Assembly: GCA_014529385.2 (NCBI GenBank) | Contig: CM043945.1 | Location: 140,224,241 to 140,288,240, forward strand | Direction: 5' to 3' | Length of the DNA stretch: 64,000 nt | Source: Adiantum capillus-veneris | Taxonomy: Eukaryota > Streptophyta > Polypodiopsida > Polypodiales > Pteridaceae | Shown: piece after piece, positions 21,943 through 33,828 of the stretch | How positions within the stretch are numbered: the first letter of the stretch is position 1 | Layout: every line of letters starts with the position of its first letter | Program-made: the position numbers and the translations under genes | Notes under the pieces: generated by a model | Database searches by the model: none | Seen by the model: only the letters and a program-made list of their open reading frames with translations | What the model was told of the DNA's origin: nothing

Positions 21943-22218
21943 CACGCGCGTGAGTGAGTGAGAGAGAGAGAGCATTGCGGTGGCACGAGGCGGCGAGGCG
22001 GTTGAGCGCGGCGTAGCGGCATCTCCCTCTTCTTCGTGGTGAGGAATCCTCCACCACAGCAAGTGTAGAGCGGTGAGTGACACACCATCGTCTTCTTTGA
22101 GCTTACTAGTTTAGGCTAGTTGCATGCTTGGAGCCATCTGTGTCTTGCACACAGTGTATTGGCAAGTTCCTTGCATTGAGACATGCGACATACGCACACA
22201 GTGTGTGTGTGTGTGTGT

Positions 22219-22286
<68 letters not shown>

Positions 22287-22976
22287 ACACGTGCCTAGAA
22301 TCTCCCAGTGTGATTCTACTCCTGCATGATTCTTTTTAGCTCTACTTCATTCCTTCAAGCTACAACTGACCAGCACTCCAGAGGCTTGGTTAAATTTTCC
22401 TACAAAGAGTTCCTTGATTCCAAACTCTTGTTGCTCACGGTGCTAATGTGTGTATGTGTACACACCCACACACATTGTGTGGTCTATTCTCTTGTAGCTA
22501 GGATGCTCACTTTGTCTTATGCCGACTCCCCCTTTTTCTCTCAAGCTCAATTCCATGCTCATAGTTGTTGCACTGGCCAAGCTCTTTTCAAATTTCTCCA
22601 TTGCAAATCTGCCTACTTTGCTCCTCTGCTCGGTGCTCAATTGAGGAGATCTCTCCCCCCTAGCTCTACCTTGCAAGATGCCCAATCTTGCTCCTGCTTG
22701 CTTGTAAGCTCCAAGATGCTCTGCTTGTTAGCTCCAGATCTTCCCAACCTACAAATCCCTACACGCTTGTTAGATACCAATTTATGCAGAGGTCCTCCCA
22801 AAATTCCCCAAATTCTCCAAGCCCAAGAGGTGTTGCACACACCTAATCTCCGAGCTCCATCAATCTCCTTCGATCTTCTTCTTGTTGGGCTGAGCTTGAT
22901 CCTTAAGCTCCCCATATCTTCCGCCAAGAGCTCATCAGAGGAGGGGGGCAAGGGGGGGGAGGGGGGGCACCACCAC
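20824..22976. other. non-coding debris with a copia-type primer-site remnant
   Basis: I see no gene. TGGTACTAGAGCCCTAG at 21283-21299 resembles the tRNA-Met primer site of copia elements (TGGTATCAGAGC), so this may be a truncated plus-strand element. (GT)n tracts fill 21859-21938 and 22201-22285. The 222-residue frame at 22326-22994 shows no domain and spans the start of the neighbouring LTR unit, so I do not call it a gene. Confidence 0.45.
21859..22285. repeat. two long (GT)n microsatellites
   Basis: (GT)n occupies 21859-21938 and 22201-22285, separated by 260 bp of unique sequence. Long His-Thr and Cys-Val frames are artefacts. Confidence 0.97.
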
Positions 22977-23201
22977 GGTTTTGATACCAGATGAAAGAGT
23001 ACATAGTGTGCATAATGCGTGTGTGCACGGTGTGGTGTGGGTAAGGAAAGAGGAGAAGAGAGCATGGTGTGTGGGTGGAGCAACCCTCCAAGAAGAGGGG
23101 AGCTCATTATTCTTTGGTATATAAAGAATAAGGTTAGAGTTTTTAGTGGTTGGACAACCGGATATAGCATGTCCAGCCTTAAGAGATCTTTTACCCCAAC
23201 A
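22977..23201 (-). repeat. copia-type 5' LTR (210 bp) with primer-binding site
   Basis: On the minus strand a short LTR starts TGTTGGGGTAAAAGATCTC (23201) and ends CTCTTTCA (22992). Two bases later comes TGGTATCAAAACC (22989-22977), a tRNA-Met-type primer site. A TCTTTATATACC box lies near 23120. No copia coding sequence follows to the left, so it is a truncated or short non-autonomous element. The partner LTR was not found. Confidence 0.6.
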
Positions 23202-23205
23202 AATA

Positions 23206-23489
23206 CTTTAAGCAAGCTATTAGCTTTATGAGCTCCTCCATCATGACTAATGTGCTTGAAAAACTTGGATCTTTGAGCTCCTCCACCATTCTAGAGTGCT
23301 TGAAAAACTTCGGTCTTGTTTGGTGGTGGGACATCTTAATCCTTTGAGTAGATCATATTGACAAGCTTTCGTATTTCTTTATAAACCAAGCAGTGTGATT
23401 GTAGATAATATGCTGCGCAAAAAAGAGAATTTATTTAGTCAATTATACAAAAGTATTGGAGTAAATTAGCAAAATCATAATTAACAACT
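23206..23489. other. intergenic, short direct repeat
   Basis: Two 46-bp units GCTCCTCCA(T/C)CAT...GTGCTTGAAAAACTT (23232 and 23278) are tandem. Nothing else is recognisable. Confidence 0.5.
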
Positions 23490-25475
23490 ATTACCATGTA
23501 GCGTGTGAAGTGCTCTAAGCTCCAAACATTTGTCATAAATTTCTTAAACTTGTTGAGCTCTAAGGCATCCTACTTTTTTGCCTTCTGATTTCTTGCTTTA
23601 GCATCAAATTTATGGTCCTTCACATCATTATGTAGAGCCTTCCATTGGCTATATAAGACTTTGGATACACATTTGCTCGATTTTTCATGGAGTCCTAGGA
23701 AGGTCTTGGACTTCACCCCACCAATAGAAGATTTCTCAGAACATTATTTCCACCAATTGGCCTCCTCTTGGGGTCTCTCTTAATCATCACATTCCCTTTC
23801 AATATTTTTTATGGTTGTCTCCCTAGCTGATAAAGGTGGCGGTTTCCATGCAAACTATATGTAAATGTGCACAATGAGAGAGTACCTTCCTCTTCTCCCC
23901 ACGATTGGTTCCATGTTCGGGGAAGCTCTAGAATCTTAGTGCATTGCAGCTTCAGTTGTGGCCAAGGCTACATGTTTACCTATGTGCGGGTTCTTGTTCG
24001 AGACACACACTCCCTTCCCAAGGTGGTATTGCTACCTCAGTTGAGTGGGGGATGGATCAAATAGAGTGTGGAGTATTTGGGTCTCTCGAATCACTGTTTC
24101 ATTTGCAGACAGATGGTCCATTTGGCAAAGGCCTTTTCTAATCTTCCCAAATTCACTCTCATCCAATTTGATCAAAATAGTGGCTGCCCATTCACCTTAG
24201 TATGATGAAGATCATATAATTTTTCCATTTCTTGATCCTTAAGTCAAAGAAAACATTATTGAAATAGTCAAATTTAAGGTCTTTCTTCTTACCACAATGT
24301 ATTTCATTGATGTAAAAAGGATCCACAAGCATCTCCAAAAGCCGAAAATTAATTCTAAGCCTTACCTAATTATTTGATGGCTTTAGTAGCAAGGAACCCT
24401 TCACTCTTGATTGCTTCAAGTTTATATTCATGATCTTGAATAGATTTTAGTAACCTACCCTACAGATTTTGTGACCTTGTCCATAGTCCTTTGAGCATCA
24501 TCCTTGTCCAAGGTAAAACCCTGCAAGAATATATCAATGTATTTATTCCTAGCCTACTTGAGCCTTCTCTCATCCAAAAGGTTCCTAGAAATAATAGGTG
24601 GAAACACTTCACAAAATGATTGTGATGGGCTCTCATATTTCCTTGTGAATAGCTAGCTAGACTAAGAACCTAAGGTGAGCACAAAAAAGGATTATAGCAC
24701 CTAAGAAATATAAAAATACCAACTTGAAAAATGAACGAGGTTTACCTCACTATTCTAATTCTTTTGTTGTAGCATCCACCTCCTTGCTTGAAACTCTCAA
24801 CATCTTCAACTCCAATTGTCTTTGTTTAATCCCAAGCCCTCTCTACTTTCTCCTAATTGTATTCAATAATGATTGTGGGTTCTTTATATTTTGCTTGATT
24901 TCTTGAAGCTTGTGGTTAAGAGAATCCTTGAGCTATTGCAGTAAATGGCTTTTCAACTTAAGAATCTTCTTTTGCTGCAAAGTTTTTGTATACCCTAATG
25001 GCCCTTTTATGCCATCTCCTACAAACCTCATCAATGAAGAATAGTTGAAGAATGGCAGGATGCTTTTGGTGATGGTGTCTATGAGATATAATCCACCTTC
25101 TCTCCATAAGTCAAATTTCTTCTTTCCCTTTGATCTCATTACTTCAATGGAAGAAGGAGTTTTGAAAACCCTATTTCTTTTTTGAAAGAGGAAATATTTA
25201 TCTTCCAACTCAACATGGAGATGATCGATACCACTCCTTGAAGGCTTTACGGTTGCAATAGCAAGGTCAAATCTTGGATATGGGAAGAAGATGATGGGAT
25301 AGAATATGGTGAAAGGAAAGGTGCTTGAAAGAGCTGAGCAAGAAAAGTTTGCAAATTTGTGCCAAATGCAAAAATAAGTGCTCTGGGAGGGAGAATTTTT
25401 GGGAAAGGGACCCATTCCTAACAGATTTAAAAGCGACATTTCATGTGGAGCTCCAAAAAGTGGCATCGTGTGCAA
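23490..25475 (-). pseudogene. degraded multi-segment gene relic, unknown family
   Basis: The longest frame (25475-24933, 180 residues) contains FQKRNRVFKTPSSIEVMRSK and DLWREGGLYLIDTITKS. Reading through its TAG the same frame continues with LKDSLNHKLQEIKQNIKNPQ and LELKMLRVSSKEVDATTKEL to about 24733, coiled-coil-like. Further down, 23800-23490 holds VKSKTFLGLHEKSSKCVSKV, LYSQWKALHNDVKDHKFDAK and NKFKKFMTNVWSLEHFTRYM with two stops. Codon-like reading across stops suggests real past coding. I do not recognise the protein, and whether all segments belong to one gene is uncertain. Confidence 0.4.
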
Positions 25476-26379
25476 ATGCTAAAAAGGTGGAGATGTTCCC
25501 AGATTTCAAAATTTGGAATTAGTTGCCTGTATTTTGTAAAAATGAAAAACATTTTCTCTCCCTACCATTTCTTACAGGGCAAAAAAAGACCTCAAACTTG
25601 TCCTAATATAGAACGAGGATGTAGGCAATGATGATGCACCCAAAGCATATCGACATCCAAAAAGGCTAAGTCAGAGATTTTCAATCATATTTAGTGGATA
25701 TTCACAGTTTACCATAGAGCCATATACAAGCACACACAAAATGGTGCAGAACATTGTGAACATGAGAAGTTTTGGAAGCTCCTTTTGGTGTTTATTGTGC
25801 TTATTAGAGATGATGGTTTCAAAGCATTGCATACTAGTTGTAAACTTCAAGGTTGCAATGTTGGGTACACTCTTTGATGTGTGTTTTAGGGCATATCAAT
25901 TGGTCAAGTGAGTAGAAAGGTACGGCACTTTGAAGTTCTTATGTTTGTGAAAGGAAATCTAAGGTATTTTGTCCTTGATGAGACGATCATGACAAAGCTC
26001 GGAGTTCAGATGGTGCATTAAGATTTGTGCCCATGATGATGGTCTTTGGGCAAGGATTTATTAATCCAAAAAAGGTTTTGTAAGCACAAAACTATGGCCA
26101 TTTGAAGTTTTTAGCCAAAGATTGGTTTTCTTTGCTTTAAAGGAGGGAGCCCTCATAGCCTACCACATGGCAAGAGTATAGACCCATATACTAACGGTGG
26201 GTACCCCATATGGGGGTATACCTTCATGAAGGCTTTATAAACATCACAAAGAGGAGTCCCCTCTTGGGGAGTTGTCCTCCATGGTGGCTATAATAGTATG
26301 TTGCCTTGGTTTCATGTGGGTGTTGCTTGAGCGTACGACAGTGCCACTAGTGTCAAGGGATCTATGTTCGTGAGGTGAG
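25476..26379. other. no gene recognised
   Basis: AT-rich sequence with no open frame of note. A short palindrome GGTACCCCATATGGGGGTA-like segment lies at about 26198-26216. Confidence 0.5.
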
Positions 26380-27590
26380 ACGGGGATGTTCACTATGGGT
26401 AAAAGTGATAGAAATATGCACAACACAAAGAATCTATGCACAACTAGCACCTTGGAACCAAAATTTATATTGCTAATGAATTATAAACTTGAATACAAAA
26501 TCTAGCTACAAATATGGCACGGTTTTCTATTTCCTACTTCATAATTGTAAGCGGAAGCGAGAGAAGTGATGCCTTCAAAAAAGTACAGCACAAAAGAGGG
26601 TGTATTCATCCTTATTCCGTCTTGCTTTTCTCCTTTTTCTTCAGCATTTACTCTTTTTCTTCTTCTTGTCTACCGGCACTATTGCTTTATCTTGCATCAA
26701 AAATCTACTTTAAAAAAAAGTTTTCTTTGATCTTCTTTTTTATCCTTCTTTCCTCCAAAGTCAATAGAGAAAAAGAAGAACAAAATAACCTACCCCCAAG
26801 GGTGAAAGAGAGAATCCGGAGCCTTCCCTACAAAATCAAGAAAGACAAGCGGGAGCCTTTCGCTCCATTTCCTTCTTCCAAAGCCTACAAAGCTTCTATA
26901 GTCCTCTCTTACTGCTTGTTATCCATCTTGCTCCCTTCTTCCTACTACTACTCATATCCCCAAAACCCTTGCTATACACACCCATTTTTCTCAACTTCCC
27001 CAAACTAACAATATCTGCATGAATTTTTAATGCCCGTATTAGCATCGTCTCGGACACAAAGCTCCTGAAGCACTCTTTGTGCTTTTGGAAGTAAACCACA
27101 TTTGGCTTGCATATAGACCCAAACCATTACCATTCACAACATCTGGCATGCATATCGACCAAAGCATCGCAAAAGACAACATATGGCATACATATCTTCC
27201 AAGGCATGACCAAGCTCAACATATTCCTCCAATATCGATTATCGGTGCAAAAACAGCCCAAAGTTCCCTTACCACTGCCATACTAGGCATAACCTGCAAT
27301 CACTTCATTTCTTGAATAATTTCTTGCATAAGAAATTTTGTAACCCGCTCAGAATTAATCCAAAACACACCTTCCCTCGAGTATCATGGCAAACCCGTAT
27401 TTTCTTACTGTTTTCTCCTTATGGAGACAGAGCGTCATGACATCCACTCCCTTTGAACCTACACATCTTCCCCAGCATGTGTCAACTGCTATCCAAAATT
27501 GCAAGCATAAACATTTAAACACATAACCACTCGTCGTTGTGACCATGCTATAAACAATATTCCAATTTGCAAGTTCAAGTGCGCACACCC
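26380..27590. repeat. dispersed repeat family R, copy A
   Basis: This segment shares long stretches with 29400-30040 (CACCTTGGAACCAAAAT..., AAAACCCTTGCTATACAC) and with 37058-37560 and 50170-50640 (AACAATAT...GCATGAATTTTTAATGC, GGAAGTAAACCACATTTGGC). Together with copy B it flanks a degraded coding region, so R may be the LTR of an old element, but clear TG..CA ends were not found. Confidence 0.6.
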
Positions 27591-28479
27591 TCCTCCTATA
27601 TCATGGGGAAAACACAAAAACTTGCTTGAAATTTGGCATAAGCACTTGTAAATAATCAACTCTACTGCATCAATGTATGTGTAATCATAGTGTCATGAAT
27701 TTCGCTCTTTATAGAATCCTCATGTATCCCAAGGCATATACATCAACGGACCTAGAACAGGTTTACCATAAGACCACCCCGAATCAAATGGCATCCAAAG
27801 CAATTTACATCAATCATAAACATCAAAACATCCCCCTAGATCCATTGGAATATAAAAAACTTGAAAGAAATCATGAGCTTCTTGATATCCCCTTGAATCA
27901 AAAGATAGCCAAAAATCCCCTACATCATAGGGTAACATCAGATACTGTCATATCCCTTGTGTGTTCTACATTAGATATTGCCATATCCCTTGTGTTTCCT
28001 ACTCAATTAATTGCAGATCATCCATTCCTTGATACATAAATTCCCTAAATTAAACCTTTTTCTTTGGTTACCAAGGGGCATCATAAAAATATTCTCTATT
28101 CTATACATACACAAAATCTATTAAAGCCTCCTCAAGATATTGTGTAAGCTCAATATCAACCACATATGGATAGATTGGATCATGTATGAAATTCTAATTT
28201 TGGGAGCCCTTATCATCTATAGTACAGTAATCTTTGAGTGATGTACATACCCGAGTGCTTCAATATCACTTACTATTTATTGAGAGTCAAGATTACAAAA
28301 TATATCTACATCAACTGAAGAATCTAGCCCTTCATAAGGAAAAGGCTATACATTCATATTTGCAAAGAGTTTTTGTAGAGCAAACTAAAATTTGAATCAA
28401 CATAAAAAATCATCAAAATGAATCTTATCCCCATCCATATATAGTTGCAGTCATACATTTGCACGATTCTTCCTTTAGA
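27591..28479. other. no gene recognised between family R copies
   Basis: AT-rich sequence. The 120-residue plus-strand frame at 27677-28039 has no domain and no neighbour support. It may be part of the internal region of the element flanked by family R. Confidence 0.35.
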
Positions 28480-29370
28480 TATAGCCAGCTCATCTAAAAA
28501 CAATGCTTAACTTCTCTCCTTCTACTCCTCTATTGTATACTCATCTTTGTGTGGAGCTTCATCAGACATATGCTTTCGTATAGCCAAGCCATGTAATTTC
28601 TCATGTATTTCTAGACCCTATAAATTCTCAGGTCCATCCATTGGCATAACTCAATACTTAGAATCCGAATTTCCAAACTTCCCATAAACAACCTTTACAA
28701 CTTCTTCATCATCTTCAAAGTGTGCTTACTTGTCATTCTCAAGTAAGCACTCGTCTACAATAGCTTCAAGATTAGCCTAAATTTTCTTGCAAGCATTTGC
28801 ATAGGTGGGCACGTCATTACAATCCAATTCATTGTCATACATACTCGGATCCCAGCATTCTTAGATAAGAGCTAACTTAAAAGTTTTCCACCTGCGGAAA
28901 TATTGTTGTTGAAGCTCCTAAACTTGCTCAACAAATGTGGTATCACAAATCCATCATATGACAGAATGTATTATACCTTTGATACTCCATGCAACCCCAA
29001 TTCGCCTTCATAGCTTGTCAAAAATTGAATGTTTGGTGTTTTGAAGAGCGAAGTGTTGTATCATCTCTTGCTTCCAGCCTTCTAGCTCATCAAATTGTTT
29101 TTTCCATGACATGCTTCAATAATTATAAAAAAGAATTACATCCTAATCTTCAAATCCTCTTAGCTTATCTAATGTAGATTGCTTAGGTTCAAAATTCTTG
29201 CTTCCCAAACCTAAGCCAACATTTTGATTCATTAACTCTCTTTGATTGCATGTTGATATTGAGTAACCTTATGTTGTTGCATGAAAGCAAAAAATTATTG
29301 TATCATTTTCTCTTGGAGCATAGACATCTTCCCAAGCACAATTTTCCCACCCTCACTCGCTTTGCATTGG
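28480..29370 (-). pseudogene. degraded coding relic between family R copies
   Basis: One minus-strand frame, interrupted by about ten stops, reads LGLGSKNFEPKQSTLDKLRG, KKQFDELEGWKQEMIQHFAL, YFRRWKTFKLALI, WDPSMYDNELDCNDVPTYAN, NLEAIVDECLLENDK, HFEDDEEVVKVVYGKFGNSD and LHGLAIRKHMSDEAPHKDEY. An upstream frame supplies VLGKMSMLQEKMIQ and AFMQQHKVTQYQHAIK. The even reading across stops shows past coding capacity of at least 230 residues. Acidic and gag-linker-like in character, but I cannot assign a family. Its position between two direct R copies suggests a retroelement internal region. Confidence 0.5.
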
Positions 29371-29399
29371 TTTACCAAAGATATTGGGGGATTTGTGTT

Positions 29400-30577
29400 T
29401 GCAAGGTGAGTTATGGCTGCTCACCATAGGAAAAAAGTGAGAGAAAGATGCATAACACAAAGAACCTATGCACAATTGACACCTTGGAACCAAAATCTAT
29501 ATTGCTGATGAATTATAAAATCAAATACAAAATTTAGCTACGAATATGGCACTGTTTTTTTTCCTACTTCATAACTATGAGCGAAAGCGAGAGAACTGAT
29601 GCCTTTGACAAAAGAGAGCATAAAAGAGAGTGGATTCTTACTCATTATGTTTTTCTCTTCTCCTTTTGCTTCAACACTTACTCTTTTTCTCCTTATTGAC
29701 TACCGACGATCTTGCTTCATTTTGCATCAAAAGTTTACCCACACAAAAAACTTTTCTTTGATCTTCCTTTTAGCCTTCTTTACTCCAAAGTCAAGAGAGA
29801 GAGAAGCACAAAATAATCTACCCTCCAAGGTCAAGAGAGGGAAGCGTGAGCCTTCCCTCCAAATTTGAGAAAGGGAAGCGGGAGCCTTCTACTCCGTTTC
29901 CTTCTTCCAGAACTTGAAAAACCTTTATAGTTCCCTCTTATTGCTCATTCTCTTGCTTGTTCACTTCATGCTGCTACTCGTATCCCCAAAACCCTTGCTA
30001 TACACCCCAAAAATCCCCCATAATTGCTCCTTCAATTGATTTTTAGTGTTAGTGTCAAAGCTTGCTTTTGTTAGCACTCCCTCCATGAAGTGGCAGTTGG
30101 AGGCTGACATGCACGAACTCCAGCACTAGAAGAATCAAAACACTTTACCCCTATATTTTTGTGGGTTTTCCCTTTTTCACCGAGTGCTCTCTCCCTCTGT
30201 AATGGGCACACACAACCAAAACCCTATCACACTGCCTATTTTTTTGTTGCACAACACTCCTCGTTATTTTTGCCGTTATTCTTATTTCACGTTGCAGAGC
30301 TTTATTTAAAATGGGTGGCCTTTGTGTGCCCAATCCTTGGGCGACCACCACATTGTGCATAAATATTGACCAAAGCATTGCTAAGAACAATGTCCATTGC
30401 TAATCAAAAGCAATCCAAATCTCTTTTACTCTACTGCCATATTTGGCATATCCCACAATCAACTTACACCAAGAGAGGACACTTTGAACAATCATCCCTT
30501 CAAGCACTCTTGTGCTTTTTGTACCGCACCGTAATAGATATACTTATCGACCAAAACATTGTCAAGCACACATTTTT
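29400..30577. repeat. dispersed repeat family R, copy B (interrupted by copia element)
   Basis: Starts with GCAAGGTGAGTTATGGCTG-like sequence matching copy A at about 26370 and runs up to the copia target site. The part at 30350-30577 matches copy A around 27070-27305 in rearranged order. Copy material resumes at 37058 after the copia insertion. Confidence 0.6.
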
Positions 30578-31280
30578 TGTTGGTATACTTGCAATGCCCA
30601 CCTCTCTCATTGTTGGCACCACAATATATGTTGCACAATTTGTAAGAGGAGAAGCCAATGGTGCACATATATTTGGTGGATCCAGCTTTGCATGCAGATG
30701 AGATCTTTATTTATAATCATGGATGGTACAGAGAAAATTGAGGGCCAACATTGCGCTAGACTTTTATTTGTTGGAATATATTAACTGGATGGCAATCAAA
30801 AGAAAATTAAAAAATAGCCATCCAATGGCAGATGGTCCGTGGTCATTGGCCGATGGCCGGTAGTTGGTGGTCCTTGGCCGGTGGCCAAGTTCTAGGCAGA
30901 TTTGTCTACCCAAAAGAAGCTACACATGGGCACATGGGAGATTTCTACTTGGACTTGGTTATCTAAGAGCAAGTCCATATGGGCATTTTGAGGCTCCCTT
31001 ATATCTATATAAGGAGGCCTTCTCCATAAATATTTTCAGCACTATACACAGAGGTGTGCACACTTGACGCACACACGCACATCCTGTTGAAAGATTGTTA
31101 GCCCCTTGTATTTCCTACTTGCTCTACTTGTCTAAATTTCCAAGAGCGCATGGGTGGATGACTCCATCACTTTGTAATAGTATGCTTATCTAAAGTTTTG
31201 ATTTGCCGCTAATCTACTTTGCATTGTGTCTCTCTACTCTCCTTGCTACTAGATCCTTATTGTATTCCACATTTCTCTCA
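30578..31280 (+). repeat. copia 5' LTR (703 bp)
   Basis: Starts TGTTGGTATACTTGC and ends CACATTTCTCTCA before the primer site. Contains TCTATATAAGG near 31010 as a likely TATA box. Homologous to 35388-36048 plus 36976-37052. Confidence 0.88.
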
Positions 31281-31298
31281 TGGTATTAGAGCACTAGG
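31281..31298 (+). promoter_or_regulatory. copia primer-binding site (tRNA-iMet)
   Basis: TGGTATTAGAGCACTAGG directly follows the LTR, one change from the usual TGGTATCAGAGC. Confidence 0.85.
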
Positions 31299-31356
31299 TA
31301 CTCATAGCTAAGAAAGTACAAGACCTACTTGTATTACTTTTCAAAATAAATTATGT

Positions 31357-32393
31357 ATGTGTCTTCAAGTGATGTTGTTGGTGCTACTCCACTTCGCATT
31401 CATTCACCAGCCTTCATCGAATGAAAGCTTGATGACACCAAGTGGCACATTGTGGAAATTCAAAATTTTCGCAGTTCTAAATTCATACGAATTGTGGTAT
31501 AGTGTGTTGGGGCCAAATGATACAGACCTTACACAATTACCAATAAATCACAATTAACAGCCCACGAGAACGAATGATTAGGCAAATCCAAGTGTTACAA
31601 TTCCCTTGGGTGCTACTTTTCTACGTTCCTGGAAAAGAAGGAATGTAGATTCATTATGTGCCATTGACTTGTGTATAAGTGATTCTGTCCTCACTTTGGT
31701 TCAGCAAACCACTAAAGCAATGAAGCTTGGAACATATTGGCTCGCCAATATGAAACGCACAATCACACCGGAATTCAAAATTTGGAAAATCAGCTTGCTG
31801 TTGAGAAACTTGTTGATGGAGATAAGGTGGAGGCCTTTATCAAGCGGATTAAGGATCTCCAAGATCAATTAGCCACTGTTGGTGTGGCTATTTCCCCGGA
31901 ATATCGCATACTTCCGATGTGATATGATGGTCTTGTTACGGCACTCAACACTCAGGTTTGTCCAACCCCTCTTATGTTTGAAGAATTAAGTGCAATGTTG
32001 CTTGAAGTGGAGCTACAAATCAGGACCAGGGATGGTGGAGGTGATTCTTCTTTCACAGCTAGTTCAAAAGGCAAGGGGACTATGTCAAATGCCTCTAAGA
32101 AGAAGCCCAAGAAGAGAAAATTTTCAGGTAGCTGTGTTTACTCTGACAAGAAGGGTCGGGCTCTTAAAGACTGCAAAAAGAAGAAACCAGATGAGAAGAA
32201 TGACACTATGAAAGCTTCTTGGAAGGGAACAGAATCCACAAACAACGATGAGGTAGACCTTGAACTACGGGATGTCATAGAAGAGGTATGCTCATCAACA
32301 CATACTCCGCTTCTTGATGGTTCTTGGATTTTAGATAGTGGTGCATCCCAACATATGACTAGTATAGTCCTAAGCCTCTACAAGAAGCCATAA
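31357..32393 (+). pseudogene. copia gag and protease relic
   Basis: Several frames together show KLDDTKWHIVEIQ, ARQYETHNHTGIQNLENQLA and DGDKVEAFIKRIKDLQDQLA, the copia gag (UBN2-type) pattern. A zinc-knuckle relic reads CVYSDKKGRALKDCKKKK with its His-containing half damaged. The protease start ILDSGASQHMTS (about 32330-32370) keeps the active-site D-S-G-A but is followed by a stop at 32391-32393. At least three frameshifts occur. Confidence 0.78.
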
Positions 32394-32395
32394 GT

Positions 32396-33577
32396 GTGAT
32401 TGTTGGGAATAATGCCAAATGTCTAGTCGAGGGTCTGGGACAATTTCTTTTTAAGCAGCTACAGGTGAAACTAAAGAGCTTTCTGATGTGTTGTACATTT
32501 CTCAAATCAAGAAGAATTTGCTCTCCATTGTTGCAATCACTAATCGTGATCTTGAAGTCAATTTCAAGAAAAGTGGAGCAAAATCCTTGGATTCTAAAGG
32601 CAACACAATGGGAAAGTGCGTAAGGCACAACAATCTCTACGAACTTTCTACACTTATAGTCACTTACAAAAAGGGTACAACTCAATTATGGCATGAGAGA
32701 TTTGGTCAAGCATTTATGTGCTAAAAGAGATGTGAAAGTATGGGATAGTGGCACACATGCCTCAAATCTCAAATATGAATGAAGTATGTGAAGCTTTCAT
32801 GATGGGCAAGCAACAAAGAAATTCATTTCCACAAGAGAGTACTAATCGCGCTCAGTCTCCTTAGGAAAGAAGGTGAAGAAGGTGAAGAAGCAACAAAGAA
32901 ATTCATTTCCACAAGAGAGTAGTAATCGCGCTCAGTCTCCTTAGGAAAGAAGGTGAAGAAGGTGAAGAAGCAACAAAGAATTCATTTCCACAAGAGAGTA
33001 GTAATCGCGCTCAGTCTCCTCAGGAAAGAAGGTGAAGAATCTTTGCACAGATCAAGGAGAAGAATTCACCTCAAATGAATTCAACAACTACTGCAACAAG
33101 CATGCCATAAAATTTCACCTTACTATAACTTACACACCACGACAAAATGGAGTTATGGAGCATTGCAATTGGACGGTGGCAGAAATGGCAAGGTGCATGC
33201 TCGAAGCCAAGGATACTCCAAATTCCTTTTGGGTCAAAGCAGTAAGTACAACAGTGTACATTCTCAATCAAAGATACACAAAGGCTTTGAAAAGAAAAAC
33301 TCCTCAAGAAGCCTATACTGGTAAGAAACCTTTGGTCTTGCGTTTCAAAACATTTGGGTGTTTGTGTTATGCACATATTCCTGATTCACAGAGAACAAAG
33401 TTAGAAGCCAAAAGCAAGAAGTGCATATTTCTCAGATACAGCAAAGATTCTAAGGCATATAGACTCTATGATCTAGAGGCAACAAAAATACTCACTATCG
33501 GGATGTGGTATTTGAAGAAGGGCCACATGCGGTGGAGAAACCAGGTTCATTCACTTTCTCATCAAATAAAGAAATAA
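32396..33577 (+). pseudogene. copia GAG-pre-integrase and integrase relic with 80-bp triplication
   Basis: LWHERFG (about 32690) is the pre-integrase motif. A unit of about 80 bp encoding KQQRNSFPQESTNRAQSP is present three times in tandem (about 32806-32885, 32888-32967, 32969-33045). The integrase then resumes at CTDQGEEFTSNEFNNYCNKH, with YTPRQNGVMEHCNWTVAEMA and FKTFGCLCYAHIPDSQRTKL. The segment with the first catalytic Asp is missing, so integrase activity is impossible here. Confidence 0.8.
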
Positions 33578-33828
33578 CTCACCATGGGCCATACCAAAGT
33601 CGGGTAAAAAATTAGGAGGATGATTTTCTTGATGATGAAAACTCAAATAAATCTAACCAAACTGTTGTAGCATCACTGAAAAAGCCACTACCAAAGTGGG
33701 CTTAATAGCTTTTTGACGCTCAAATCCCTCAAGTTCACAATCCTTATGAAGAGGAGGGGGATTTTTGACGGTCAAAGAGAATAGAGAAGCAAAGAAGAGC
33801 CTCTGAACACATCATCAACATTGCTCTT

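Noticed and set aside
21777-22339. His-Thr-rich and Cys-Val-rich open frames
   Set aside because: They are translations of (GT)n microsatellites.
22326-22994. 222-residue plus-strand frame
   Set aside because: No domain, overlaps a retroelement primer site on the other strand, and includes a G-rich run; likely chance.
26514-27008. 164-residue plus-strand frame in family R copy A
   Set aside because: The matching stretch in copy B is broken, and the sequence is low-complexity Ser/Phe/Lys.
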